A stretch of DNA of 6,855 bases from an uncultured Lachnobacterium sp. (GCA_900549895.1 URQG01000103.1:1-6855); one strand, 5' to 3'; shown: positions 1-6,779, counted from the stretch's first letter. The notes: generated by a model from the sequence alone, not told the origin. Made by a program: numbers and translations.

Positions 1-2
1 GC

Positions 3-35
3 GTCTCGTGGGCTCGGAGATGTGTATAAGAGACA
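3..35 (+). other. Nextera/Tn5 sequencing adapter (artefact)
   Basis: Bases 3-35 match, as I recall it, the Illumina Nextera read-2 transposase adapter. The first part reads GTCTCGTGGGCTCGG (3-17) and is followed by the Tn5 mosaic end AGATGTGTATAAGAGACA (18-35). Only the final G of the mosaic end is missing or replaced by T at 36. The two bases before it could be the end of an index. Read in the frame of the next gene, it yields the peptide MGSEMCIRD, which is translated adapter rather than protein. This is untrimmed library sequence at a contig end, so the biological sequence begins at about base 36. Confidence 0.97.
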
Positions 36-235
36 TGTTTCCGGGGGATGCCAATTATATTTTAATCTACACGAAGATTCCGCTGTTCGAGCGGTTGCTG
101 GAGAAGAAGATTCTGATCCGCGACTGCGCAAATTTCGCAGGACTATCCAAAGGCTATTATCGTATTGCGGTGCGGACGAGGGAAGAGAACGAGAAATTAT
201 GGAAGGCGATAGGTGAGTGCATTGAATCGAATTGA
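36..235 (+). CDS. cobD: Threonine-phosphate decarboxylase CobD, C-terminal fragment (5' partial)
   Basis: This is the last ~65 residues of a fold-type I PLP enzyme of the histidinol-phosphate aminotransferase-like family, best matched by L-threonine-O-3-phosphate decarboxylase. CobD makes (R)-1-aminopropan-2-ol phosphate, the linker of the cobalamin nucleotide loop, in the cytoplasm. The visible part contains PGDANYILIYT, then KILIRDCANFAGLSKGYYRIAVRT, then ENEKLWKAI. The Arg of RIAVRT is in the position of the conserved carboxylate-binding Arg of these enzymes. Family members are about 350-370 residues, so more than 80% is missing. The PLP lysine is not in the window. The first complete codon after the adapter is at 38. 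The ATG at 35-37 straddles the adapter junction and is not a start. The end overlaps cbiC by 23 bp. A plain histidinol-phosphate aminotransferase is less likely given the cbi neighbours. Confidence 0.8.
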
Positions 236-857
236 GCAGTTGCTGCCACAGGAAATTGAAAAGAGAAGTTTTGAGATCATCGGGGAGGAGCTTGCAGCGC
301 ACGGAATCGTGCTTCCGAAGGAGCAGGAGATGATCACGAAGCGCGTGATCCATACAAGTGCCGACTTTGAATATACAAAGACGCTGACTTATTCGCAGGA
401 TGCGGTGCGTATTGCAGAGGATCTGATCTGCGAGGGAGCGGATATCGTGACGGATACGAACATGGCGCTCGCCGGGATTAACAAGAGGGCACTTGCCACA
501 TTTGGCGGCGAGGCGCACTGCTTTATGGCGGACCCTGCGGTGGCACGGCTTGCCAAGGAGCGTGGGACAACGCGTGCGACGGTCAGTATGGAGATGGCTG
601 CCCGTATCGATAAGCCAGTGATCTTTGCAGTGGGAAATGCACCGACCGCTTTGATCCAGTTATATAAGATGATGCAGGAGAGCGACTGGCGTCCGGCATT
701 TGTGATCGGTGTACCGGTCGGATTTGTCAATGTCGAGGCGGCAAAGGAACTGATCCTCGAATCGGATGTGCCTTATATCGTGAATCGTGGAAGAAAAGGC
801 GGAAGTAATGTTGCAGCGGCGATCTGCAACGCATTATTATATGAGTTGACAAGGTAG
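213..857 (+). CDS. cbiC: Cobalt-precorrin-8 methylmutase CbiC
   Basis: CbiC moves the methyl group from C11 to C12 of the corrin ring, converting cobalt-precorrin-8 to cobyrinate, the last ring-forming step. The product is 214 aa, normal for the CbiC/CobH family. Family motifs run in order: RVIHTSADFEY (residues 44-54, with His47 in the position of the catalytic His of CobH), TDTNMALAGI (80-89), ATVSMEMAA (122-130), GNAPTAL (141-147), GVPVGFVN (166-173) and RGRKGGSNVAAA (192-203). The start is GTG at 213 with GGAAGG at 201-206. A TTG at 222 behind AGGTGA (211-216) is a close alternative and would give 211 aa; no ATG fits. It overlaps the cobD end by 23 bp (14 bp if TTG is used), suggesting translational coupling. 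The gene is 8 bp upstream of cbiD and appears intact. Confidence 0.95.
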   Translation: MSALNRIEQLLPQEIEKRSFEIIGEELAAHGIVLPKEQEMITKRVIHTSADFEYTKTLTYSQDAVRIAEDLICEGADIVTDTNMALAGINKRALATFGGEAHCFMADPAVARLAKERGTTRATVSMEMAARIDKPVIFAVGNAPTALIQLYKMMQESDWRPAFVIGVPVGFVNVEAAKELILESDVPYIVNRGRKGGSNVAAAICNALLYELTR

Positions 858-865
858 GAAAAGGG

Positions 866-2068
866 ATGCGCTATGGTTTTACGACAGGAAGCTGTGCGGC
901 GGCTGCGGCAAAGGCTGCAACCTACATGCTTCTGACCGGAAGACAAAAGAATACGATCACGATCGAGACACCGAAGGGGATCCCATATACGGCGGAGATC
1001 CTTGACATTTCCCGCGGGGAGAAGAAGGTTTGCTGCGCGGTAAGAAAGGATGGCGGGGATGATCCGGATATCACAAGCGGAGCGCTTGTATATGCGCAAG
1101 TCGAATTCATGGAGAGCTGTGATGTATCGAACATGACCGTGAAGAATCGAGCAGATGGTGATGTACGGGGGGAAGACGAAAAAACGCAGCGTGGGATAGC
1201 AGAAACTGCCCGCGTCTGCATCGACGGCGGTATCGGTGTGGGACGTGTGACAAAGCCCGGACTGGATCAGCCGGTCGGCAATGCGGCCATCAATCATGTG
1301 CCGCGGGAGATGATCACAAAGGAAGTTCTTGAGGTGTGCAGGCTGTTGGATTACAGGGGAAGCTTAAGTGTGGAGATTTCCGTGCCGGAGGGGGAAGAGA
1401 TCGCGAAGCAGACGTTTAATCCGCGACTTGGCATCGTTGGCGGCATCTCAATCCTTGGAACAAGCGGTATTGTGGAACCGATGAGCAACCAGGCACTCCT
1501 TGATACGATCAAAGTAGAGTTAAATCAGAGACGTGCCGAGGGGATGGATCATGTAGCGGTTGCACCGGGAAATTATGGCCTTGATTTCATGAAAAACACA
1601 TATGGATATGATCTTGACCGCAGCGTGAAATGCAGCAATTTTATCGGAGCAACGATCGATATGGCGGCGGAGATGGGATTTCAGAAGATGCTTCTCACCG
1701 GACATATCGGAAAACTCATTAAAGTTGCAGGCGGAATTATGAATACGCACTCGAAGGAAGGCGACTGCCGCATGGAGCTTTTGACGGCGTTTGCCATACA
1801 CGAAGGTGTGAGCGCCGGGGTGGCAGATCAGATTCTTGGCTGTGTGACGACGGAAGAGGCGGTACGCCTTTTGCGGGAAGCCGGAAAGCAGCAGGAAGTG
1901 ATGGATTATGCGATGGAGCGTATTATGTTTTATTTAAACAAGCGAGCAGGAGGCAGGATGCAGATCGATTGCATCATGTATGACAATGCGTTCGGGGAGC
2001 TGGCGAAAAGTAAGGAGGCAGAGAAATGGTTTACTTTGTTGGAGCAGGATCGGGAGCTGTCGATCTGA
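866..2068 (+). CDS. cbiD: Cobalt-precorrin-5B C1-methyltransferase CbiD
   Basis: CbiD methylates C1 of cobalt-precorrin-5B using S-adenosylmethionine, giving cobalt-precorrin-6A. It is specific to the anaerobic cobalamin route and unrelated in fold to the CbiF/CbiH methylases. The 400-residue product is slightly longer than the usual 360-380. Diagnostic blocks are the N-terminal RYGFTTGSCAAAAAKAA (2-18), KDGGDDPDIT (61-70), GVGRVTKPGLDQPVGNAAI (124-142), FNPRLGIVGGISILGTSGI (184-202) and GHIGKLIKVAGGIMNTHSK (279-297). The ATG at 866 is preceded by AGGA (856-859), which overlaps the cbiC stop codon, so the two genes are probably coupled. The last 43 bp overlap cbiF in another frame and carry the cbiF ribosome site. 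No disruption was seen. Confidence 0.97.
   Translation: MRYGFTTGSCAAAAAKAATYMLLTGRQKNTITIETPKGIPYTAEILDISRGEKKVCCAVRKDGGDDPDITSGALVYAQVEFMESCDVSNMTVKNRADGDVRGEDEKTQRGIAETARVCIDGGIGVGRVTKPGLDQPVGNAAINHVPREMITKEVLEVCRLLDYRGSLSVEISVPEGEEIAKQTFNPRLGIVGGISILGTSGIVEPMSNQALLDTIKVELNQRRAEGMDHVAVAPGNYGLDFMKNTYGYDLDRSVKCSNFIGATIDMAAEMGFQKMLLTGHIGKLIKVAGGIMNTHSKEGDCRMELLTAFAIHEGVSAGVADQILGCVTTEEAVRLLREAGKQQEVMDYAMERIMFYLNKRAGGRMQIDCIMYDNAFGELAKSKEAEKWFTLLEQDRELSI
2012..2018 (+). promoter_or_regulatory. Strong Shine-Dalgarno site for cbiF inside cbiD
   Basis: AAGGAGG, a full-strength SD sequence, lies 7 nt before the cbiF ATG at 2026 and is read as Lys-Glu-Ala codons within the cbiD end. It fixes the cbiF start and shows that the 43-bp overlap with cbiD is real. 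Confidence 0.85.
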
Positions 2069-2790
2069 TCACGGTAAGAGGGATGCGTCTGCTTCAGAAG
2101 GCAGATGTGATCATCTATGCGGGATCTCTGGTGAATCCCGAACTATTAGGTTATTCGAGGAAAGAGTGTGAAATTTACAATAGTGCAAAGATGACACTCG
2201 ATGAAGTAATCAACGTTATGAAAGATGCGCATGCGAAGGAGAAGGAGCTCGTCCGCCTGCATACCGGTGATCCAAGTGTGTATGGTGCGATCCGGGAGCA
2301 GATGGATGCACTTGACGAGCTTGGCATCGAGTATGAGAGCTGTCCGGGTGTGAGTGCATGCCTCGGCGCGGCATCTTCACTGAATCTGGAATATACGCTT
2401 CCGGATATCTCCCAGTCTCTGATCATTACGCGCATGGAGGGAAAAACGAAGGTCCCGCCGAAGGAAAGTATCGAAAGCTTCGCTGCACATCAGGCATCCA
2501 TGGCCATCTATCTGAGCACGGGAATGTTAAAGGAATTGAGCAGGCGTCTGATCGCAGGCGGATACGAAGCGGCGACACCTGCTGCAATCGTATATAAGGC
2601 GACCTGGCCGGATGAGGAAGCATATACCTGTACGGTGGCGACGCTTGCCGATACCGCTGAGGAGCACCATATTACGAAGACTGCGCTTGTTTTGGTCGGA
2701 GATGTGATCACACATCAGCACTATAAGAAGTCGAGACTGTATGCGCCGGATTTCTCAACGGAATTTCGTCAGGCAAAAAAGGATATATAA
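2026..2790 (+). CDS. cbiF: Cobalt-precorrin-4 C11-methyltransferase CbiF
   Basis: CbiF methylates C11 of cobalt-precorrin-4 with S-adenosylmethionine, giving cobalt-precorrin-5A. It is a class III (tetrapyrrole) methyltransferase of 254 aa, the normal length. Visible motifs are YFVGAGSGAVDLIT (3-16, the N-terminal Gly-rich loop, with Ser where many relatives have Pro), YAGSLVNPELL (31-41), HTGDPSVYGAI (79-89, the SAM-binding loop), CPGVSACLGAASSL (106-119) and LPDISQSLIITR, which is typical of CbiF/CobM and separates it from CbiL, CbiH and CbiE. It starts at ATG 2026 behind AAGGAGG. It overlaps cbiD by 43 bp and its TAA stop is one base before the cbiG ATG. Its product is the substrate of CbiG, encoded next. 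Confidence 0.97.
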   Translation: MVYFVGAGSGAVDLITVRGMRLLQKADVIIYAGSLVNPELLGYSRKECEIYNSAKMTLDEVINVMKDAHAKEKELVRLHTGDPSVYGAIREQMDALDELGIEYESCPGVSACLGAASSLNLEYTLPDISQSLIITRMEGKTKVPPKESIESFAAHQASMAIYLSTGMLKELSRRLIAGGYEAATPAAIVYKATWPDEEAYTCTVATLADTAEEHHITKTALVLVGDVITHQHYKKSRLYAPDFSTEFRQAKKDI

Positions 2791-2791
2791 A

Positions 2792-3976
2792 ATGAAACTT
2801 GCAATCATCAGTTTTACGGAAAACGGAATAACGTTATCGGATGCAGTGGTTCGTCGTGCAGACAAACGGAATGTCAAACTGTATACCAAGTGCTCGCATT
2901 ATATGCACGGACAGGAATCTGATGCGCCTGAACTGCAGAAAAATGCAGGTGGTGAGAAGAAAAAAGGCGAAGAAAACCCGCACATTCAATTTGTGGAGGA
3001 ACCACTCGGGGAATGGACAAAGCAGCGAATGATGGAAGGCAATGCAATCCTCTTTATCGGGGCGTGCGGGATTGCGGTCCGCGCGATCGCACCGCATCTG
3101 AGCGATAAGCTGCATGATGTCCCGGTGCTTGTGATGGATGAGACGGGACAGTATGTGATCCCGATTCTTGCCGGACATGTGGGCGGTGCCAATGAGCTGG
3201 CACGTTATCTTGCAGCTGTGATGGAGGCGGAGGCCGTTATTACTACGGCAACGGATCTACATGAAAAATTTGCAGTTGATCTGTTTGCAAAGAAAAATCA
3301 CTTACAGATCTTAAACAAGGATGGAATCGCAAAGGTGTCCGCAAAAGTTCTGGCAGGGGAAACGATTACGATATCCATCGAAAGCGGACATTACCGGGAG
3401 TCGGGTGATACAGATGACAGTAATGCGAAAGAAGAAACGAATCTGGATCAGAGTAAAACGCTTGTAGATAAAGGACAGGCAATCCGTATGATCGATTATC
3501 CGCCGACAGAAAAGGTGGATGTTGTTGTTGCGGAAGAACCGGAGCGATACGATGCATCGATCTATCTGCGCCCGAAGCAGTATGTTGTAGGAATGGGATG
3601 CAGAAAAGATAAGGATTCTGCAGAACTTATGGCTTTTTACCGCAAGACACTGGAGCAGGAGAATATGGAGCCGGAGCTGGTCTACGCGCTTGCATCGATC
3701 GATAAGAAAAAGGAGGAAGCGGGACTGCTCGCAATCTGTGAAAGAAAGCGGATTCCGTTTCTGGTCTATACAGCAGAGGAACTTTCGCAGATGAACGGAA
3801 CGTTTCATGCATCAAGCTTTGTGGAAACACAGGTCGGAGTCGACAATGTCTGTGAGCGGGCGGCGCTTGCCGGATGCGGCAAGGGTGGAAAGCTGATCTA
3901 TGAGAAGCATGCACAGGATGGTATGACGATTGCGATTGCAAAGAGAGATTGGAGTGTAGGATTCGATGAAGAATAG
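2792..3976 (+). CDS. cbiG: Cobalt-precorrin-5A hydrolase CbiG
   Basis: CbiG opens the delta-lactone of cobalt-precorrin-5A and releases the C20 fragment as acetaldehyde, giving 5B. It is a hallmark of the anaerobic pathway. Of 394 residues, the N-terminal domain carries FIGACGIAVRAIAPHL (88-103) and DETGQYVIPILAGHVGGANE (117-136). A middle part has TTATDLHEKFAVD (151-163), and the C-terminal CbiG domain spans about 264-392 (YVVGMGCRKDKD, VETQVGVDNVCERAAL, GKLIYEKH). Two charged stretches, about 41-65 (Lys/Glu/Gly-rich) and 203-230 (Asp/Glu/Lys-rich), look like inserted or extended loops. I chose ATG 2792, with AAAAGGA at 2777-2783, over an in-frame ATG at 2741. The upstream start would add 17 basic residues overlapping cbiF and lacks the family's MKLAIISFT beginning. 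It overlaps cbiH by 11 bp. Confidence 0.95.
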   Translation: MKLAIISFTENGITLSDAVVRRADKRNVKLYTKCSHYMHGQESDAPELQKNAGGEKKKGEENPHIQFVEEPLGEWTKQRMMEGNAILFIGACGIAVRAIAPHLSDKLHDVPVLVMDETGQYVIPILAGHVGGANELARYLAAVMEAEAVITTATDLHEKFAVDLFAKKNHLQILNKDGIAKVSAKVLAGETITISIESGHYRESGDTDDSNAKEETNLDQSKTLVDKGQAIRMIDYPPTEKVDVVVAEEPERYDASIYLRPKQYVVGMGCRKDKDSAELMAFYRKTLEQENMEPELVYALASIDKKKEEAGLLAICERKRIPFLVYTAEELSQMNGTFHASSFVETQVGVDNVCERAALAGCGKGGKLIYEKHAQDGMTIAIAKRDWSVGFDEE

Positions 3977-4733
3977 TGTATATGTGATCGGTATGGGACC
4001 GGGAAATGAAGATATGATGACGATGGAGGCACTGGCTGCGTTAGAACGGTCGGATGTCATTGTCGGCTATACGGTATATATTAAGCTGCTCGGGGAGCGG
4101 TTTGCGGATAAGACACTTCTCACCACGCCGATGCGTCAGGAGGAGGAACGCTGCAGGCTTTGCTTTGCGGAGGCGGCAAAAGGACACAAAGTCAGCCTTA
4201 TATGCAGCGGGGATGCAGGAATCTACGGACTTGCTTCTCTGATGTATGAGGTTGGGAAGGAATACCCGGATACGGAAGTAGTCGTGATCCCCGGAATTAC
4301 AGCGGCAAGCAGCGGGGCTGCCGTACTTGGCGCACCTTTAAACCACGATTTCTGTGTGATCTCACTGAGTGATCTCTTAACCCCGTGGGAAAAGATAAGA
4401 AAACGCCTGATCGCGGCGGCAGAGGGGGATTTTGCGATGGCAATCTATAATCCATCGAGCCATAAGCGCAAAGATTATTTGCAAAAGGCGTGCGATATCT
4501 TACTGACTGTGATCGAGCCGGGGCGGCCGTGCGGTTATGTGGAGAATATCGGAAGGGAAGGAACAAAGGCAGTTACCTGTACGCTCGGAGAACTTAAAGA
4601 TGCCGAGGTCAATATGTTTACAACGGTTTTTATCGGCAATCAGGGAACCGAGATCATAGATGGAAAGCTGGTTACGAAGCGAGGTTATCAAATTGAGAAA
4701 AATACTGATTTTTGCGGGGACAACGGAAGGTAG
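3966..4733 (+). CDS. cbiH: Cobalt-factor III / cobalt-precorrin-3 C17-methyltransferase CbiH
   Basis: CbiH methylates C17 and drives ring contraction of cobalt-factor III, giving the lactone cobalt-precorrin-4, the substrate of CbiF. It is a class III methyltransferase of 255 aa, the usual length for the single-domain form. Motifs: VYVIGMGPGNEDMMT (5-19), DVIVGYTVYIKLL (30-42, CobJ/CbiH-specific), CSGDAGIYGLASLMYEV (80-96), IPGITAASSGAAVLGAPLNH (108-127), FCVISLSDLLTPW (129-141) and IYNPSSHKRKDYL (160-172). The last three blocks distinguish it from CbiF and CbiE. The start is ATG 3966, 11 bp inside cbiG, with GGAG at 3951-3954 and AGGA at 3958-3961 upstream. Its 3' end overlaps the fusion gene by 41 bp and contains that gene's ribosome site. 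I see none of the C-terminal ferredoxin-type extension that some CbiH proteins carry. Confidence 0.96.
   Translation: MKNSVYVIGMGPGNEDMMTMEALAALERSDVIVGYTVYIKLLGERFADKTLLTTPMRQEEERCRLCFAEAAKGHKVSLICSGDAGIYGLASLMYEVGKEYPDTEVVVIPGITAASSGAAVLGAPLNHDFCVISLSDLLTPWEKIRKRLIAAAEGDFAMAIYNPSSHKRKDYLQKACDILLTVIEPGRPCGYVENIGREGTKAVTCTLGELKDAEVNMFTTVFIGNQGTEIIDGKLVTKRGYQIEKNTDFCGDNGR
4681..4685 (+). promoter_or_regulatory. Ribosome binding site that decides the TTG start of the fusion gene
   Basis: GAGGT sits 7 nt before the TTG at 4693, inside the cbiH coding end. The alternative ATG at 4660 has no comparable purine-rich site at the right distance, so this motif favours TTG as the start. Confidence 0.6.
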
Positions 4734-6723
4734 ACAGTTATCGGAGTGTTTATCAAAGGCAGGGATGGATCATACAGTCTGTGTGGCAACAGAATATGGC
4801 GAGATCGTGCTCGGTGAACATTCCCATGTGGCGGTCCACAGAGGAAGAATGGATGGGGAAGCGATGCTTGCCTTTCTAAAGGAGAGCGATTATGCAGCTG
4901 TTGTTGATGCGACGCATCCGTATGCCACGATCGTAACGGAAAATATTAAGAAAGCAGCAAAATATGCGGGAACGGTCTATCTGCGCTTAAAACGCGATAC
5001 GGGAGCAGGAAACCAGGAAGACGGTATTACTTTGTTTGACGATAACGCATCCTGCGCAGCTGCATTGGCTCACGTGAAGGGAAATATTCTTCTTACAACG
5101 GGAAGCAAGGAGCTGGCCGTATATTGTAAGGATCCGGCATTAAAGGAGCGTTTGTATGTACGTGTGCTGCCGGGGATGGAGAGTCTTACGCTTTGCAGGG
5201 AGCAGGGAATCGCGGGCAGACAGATTATCGCGATGCAGGGACCGTTTACGGAGGAGATGAATGAGGCTTTGATCCGCCAGTTTCAGATTGCCTGTCTTGT
5301 CACAAAGCAAAGCGGAGCAAACGGCGGTTATCAGGAAAAAATCGAGGCGGCGCATAGAACGCACATTCCGGCCTATGTGATCGGACAACCCTGTGAAGAG
5401 GATGGAATGACGTTTGCCAAGGTATGCGAAAGGCTTGAAGCAATCTGCGGCAGGAAGATTTCACTCCCAAAGTCGATGGAAATCGTGCTCGCCGGTGTCG
5501 GGATGGGAACGGATGGTGGAATGACACAAGAGGTAAGAAGTGCTGTCGAACAGGCGGATTATCTGCTTGGCGCAGAGCGTATGATTAGGGACTTTATGCC
5601 TCGCGTGGAGAAGAAGCCTTACTATATGTCCAAACAGATCATTCCTTATCTGATTGAGGTGCAGCAGTCGCATGCGGCTTTGGAACAAAAGAAAGTTGTG
5701 ATCCTGTTTTCCGGGGACAGCGGGTTCTACAGTGGGTGTCCGGCTTTGTATGAGGCGATTCAGGATGCCTGCGGGAATGGCAGCTTAGACGCAGTAGTGC
5801 AGATCCTTCCAGGAATCTCTTCCGTGGCGTATCTGGCATCCCGCGTGGGAGTCAGCTATCAGGATGCGGCAATCCTGAGTATGCATGGAAAGAAATTGTA
5901 TCATCTGGCAAGATGCGTGCGGAATGAAAGAAAGACATTTCTTCTGGTGTCCGGTGTGGAGGATATTCACGAGATCGGGCAGAAGCTGACCGACGCAGGT
6001 CTTCTCGGCTGTACAGTGATCGCCGGATACCAGCTATCGTATCCGGAGGAAGAAATCCTGAGGCTTTCTCCCGAAACATGCATGGAATGCACAAAAGAAG
6101 GCTTATATATCTGTCTGATCTTAAATCCGGATGCCGAACCGGCACCGGTAACACATGGTATGCCGGATAGCACGTTTATCCGTGACAAAGTTCCGATGAC
6201 AAAGGAAGAAGTGCGTGAGGTTAGTGTCTGTAAGCTGCATCTGCATGAAGGTGCGATCGTCTATGATGTGGGAAGCGGAACCGGATCCATCGCGATGGAG
6301 ATGGCAGCACTTTCCGATTCAATCCGGGTGTATGCGATCGAGCGTAAACCGGAGGCAATATCATTGATCGAACAGAATCGAAAGCAGTTGAATCTCGAGA
6401 ATATGACAATCATTCAGGCTGTAGCTCCGGAAGGAATGGATGAGCTTCCGGCTCCGACACATGCATTCATCGGTGGGAGCGGAGGAAACTTAAAAGAAAT
6501 TTTAGAAGTGCTGTATAAAAAGAATCCTGCGATGCGCGTTGTGATCAATGCGATCAGTATGGAGACCATCTGTGAGATGAGGGACGTGCTTACTGCATTT
6601 CCGATCGAGCAGGAAGAAATCGTGCAGATACAGGTAAGCCGTGCATCGGCTGCCGGTTCCTATCATCTGATGAAAGCGGAGAATCCGGTATGGATCTGCT
6701 CATTTTGTTTTAAGCCGGTTTAA
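4693..6723 (+). CDS. cbiJ-cbiE-cbiT: Trifunctional fusion: cobalt-precorrin-6A reductase CbiJ + C5-methyltransferase CbiE + C15-methyltransferase/decarboxylase CbiT
   Basis: One 676-residue product appears to hold three enzymes. CbiJ (about 1-245) reduces cobalt-precorrin-6A with NAD(P)H and shows FAGTTEGR (7-14), VVDATHPYA (70-78), TGSKEL (136-141) and TKQSGANGGYQEK (204-216). A short linker leads to CbiE (about 262-485), a class III methyltransferase: EIVLAGVGMG (263-272, lacking the Pro of the common GxGPG loop), LFSGDSGFYSG (338-348) and LPGISSVAYLASRVG. CbiT (about 490-676) is a class I methyltransferase: DKVPMTKEEVR, VYDVGSGTGSIAMEMAA (523-539, SAM site) and FIGGSGGNLKEIL. They act in the order J, T, E: 6A to 6B, 7, then 8. 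CbiE-CbiT fusions are familiar as CobL; a CbiJ domain in front is rarer. TTG 4693 is preferred because KILIFAGTTEGR then starts at the family N-terminus; ATG 4660 would add 11 residues. No frameshift is seen and the stop is TAA. Confidence 0.93.
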   Translation: MRKILIFAGTTEGRQLSECLSKAGMDHTVCVATEYGEIVLGEHSHVAVHRGRMDGEAMLAFLKESDYAAVVDATHPYATIVTENIKKAAKYAGTVYLRLKRDTGAGNQEDGITLFDDNASCAAALAHVKGNILLTTGSKELAVYCKDPALKERLYVRVLPGMESLTLCREQGIAGRQIIAMQGPFTEEMNEALIRQFQIACLVTKQSGANGGYQEKIEAAHRTHIPAYVIGQPCEEDGMTFAKVCERLEAICGRKISLPKSMEIVLAGVGMGTDGGMTQEVRSAVEQADYLLGAERMIRDFMPRVEKKPYYMSKQIIPYLIEVQQSHAALEQKKVVILFSGDSGFYSGCPALYEAIQDACGNGSLDAVVQILPGISSVAYLASRVGVSYQDAAILSMHGKKLYHLARCVRNERKTFLLVSGVEDIHEIGQKLTDAGLLGCTVIAGYQLSYPEEEILRLSPETCMECTKEGLYICLILNPDAEPAPVTHGMPDSTFIRDKVPMTKEEVREVSVCKLHLHEGAIVYDVGSGTGSIAMEMAALSDSIRVYAIERKPEAISLIEQNRKQLNLENMTIIQAVAPEGMDELPAPTHAFIGGSGGNLKEILEVLYKKNPAMRVVINAISMETICEMRDVLTAFPIEQEEIVQIQVSRASAAGSYHLMKAENPVWICSFCFKPV

Positions 6724-6732
6724 CGATCCGAC

Positions 6733-6762
6733 AGGTACAATTAATTAGGTAATTGCGAACCT
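6733..6762. repeat. Small AT-rich palindrome after the last gene
   Basis: CAATTA (6738-6743) and TAATTG (6750-6755) are exact inverse complements around the 6-base loop ATTAGG. The outer bases AGGT (6733-6736) and ACCT (6759-6762) can extend the stem past a small asymmetric bulge. No run of T follows (CTTGTAGC), so it is not a standard intrinsic terminator. It could be a weak hairpin or an operator-like site, or chance in an AT-rich stretch. Confidence 0.35.
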
Positions 6763-6779
6763 CTTGTAGCGGCGCGTTC

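Noticed and set aside
8..37. ATG starts at 8, 20, 22 and 35 as beginnings of a small complete gene
   Set aside because: The ATGs at 8, 20 and 22 lie within adapter sequence and the one at 35 spans the junction. The protein after them is clearly the C-terminal end of a longer CobD.
773..1297. Antisense open frame of 174 codons on the minus strand
   Set aside because: It lies opposite cbiC/cbiD, whose + strand reading has strong family motifs. The antisense protein resembles nothing recognisable and lacks a clear ribosome site.
2741..2791. Upstream in-frame ATG for cbiG
   Set aside because: It would add 17 basic residues overlapping cbiF. The ATG at 2792 has a spaced SD and matches the usual family N-terminus.
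3311..3808. Antisense open frame of 165 codons opposite cbiG
   Set aside because: Its composition (Cys-, Arg- and Ile-rich) and its position opposite a well supported CbiG mark it as a shadow frame.
213..6723. Aerobic (late cobalt insertion) cob pathway
   Set aside because: CbiD and CbiG, specific to the anaerobic route, are present, and CobG or CobF-type genes are not seen.
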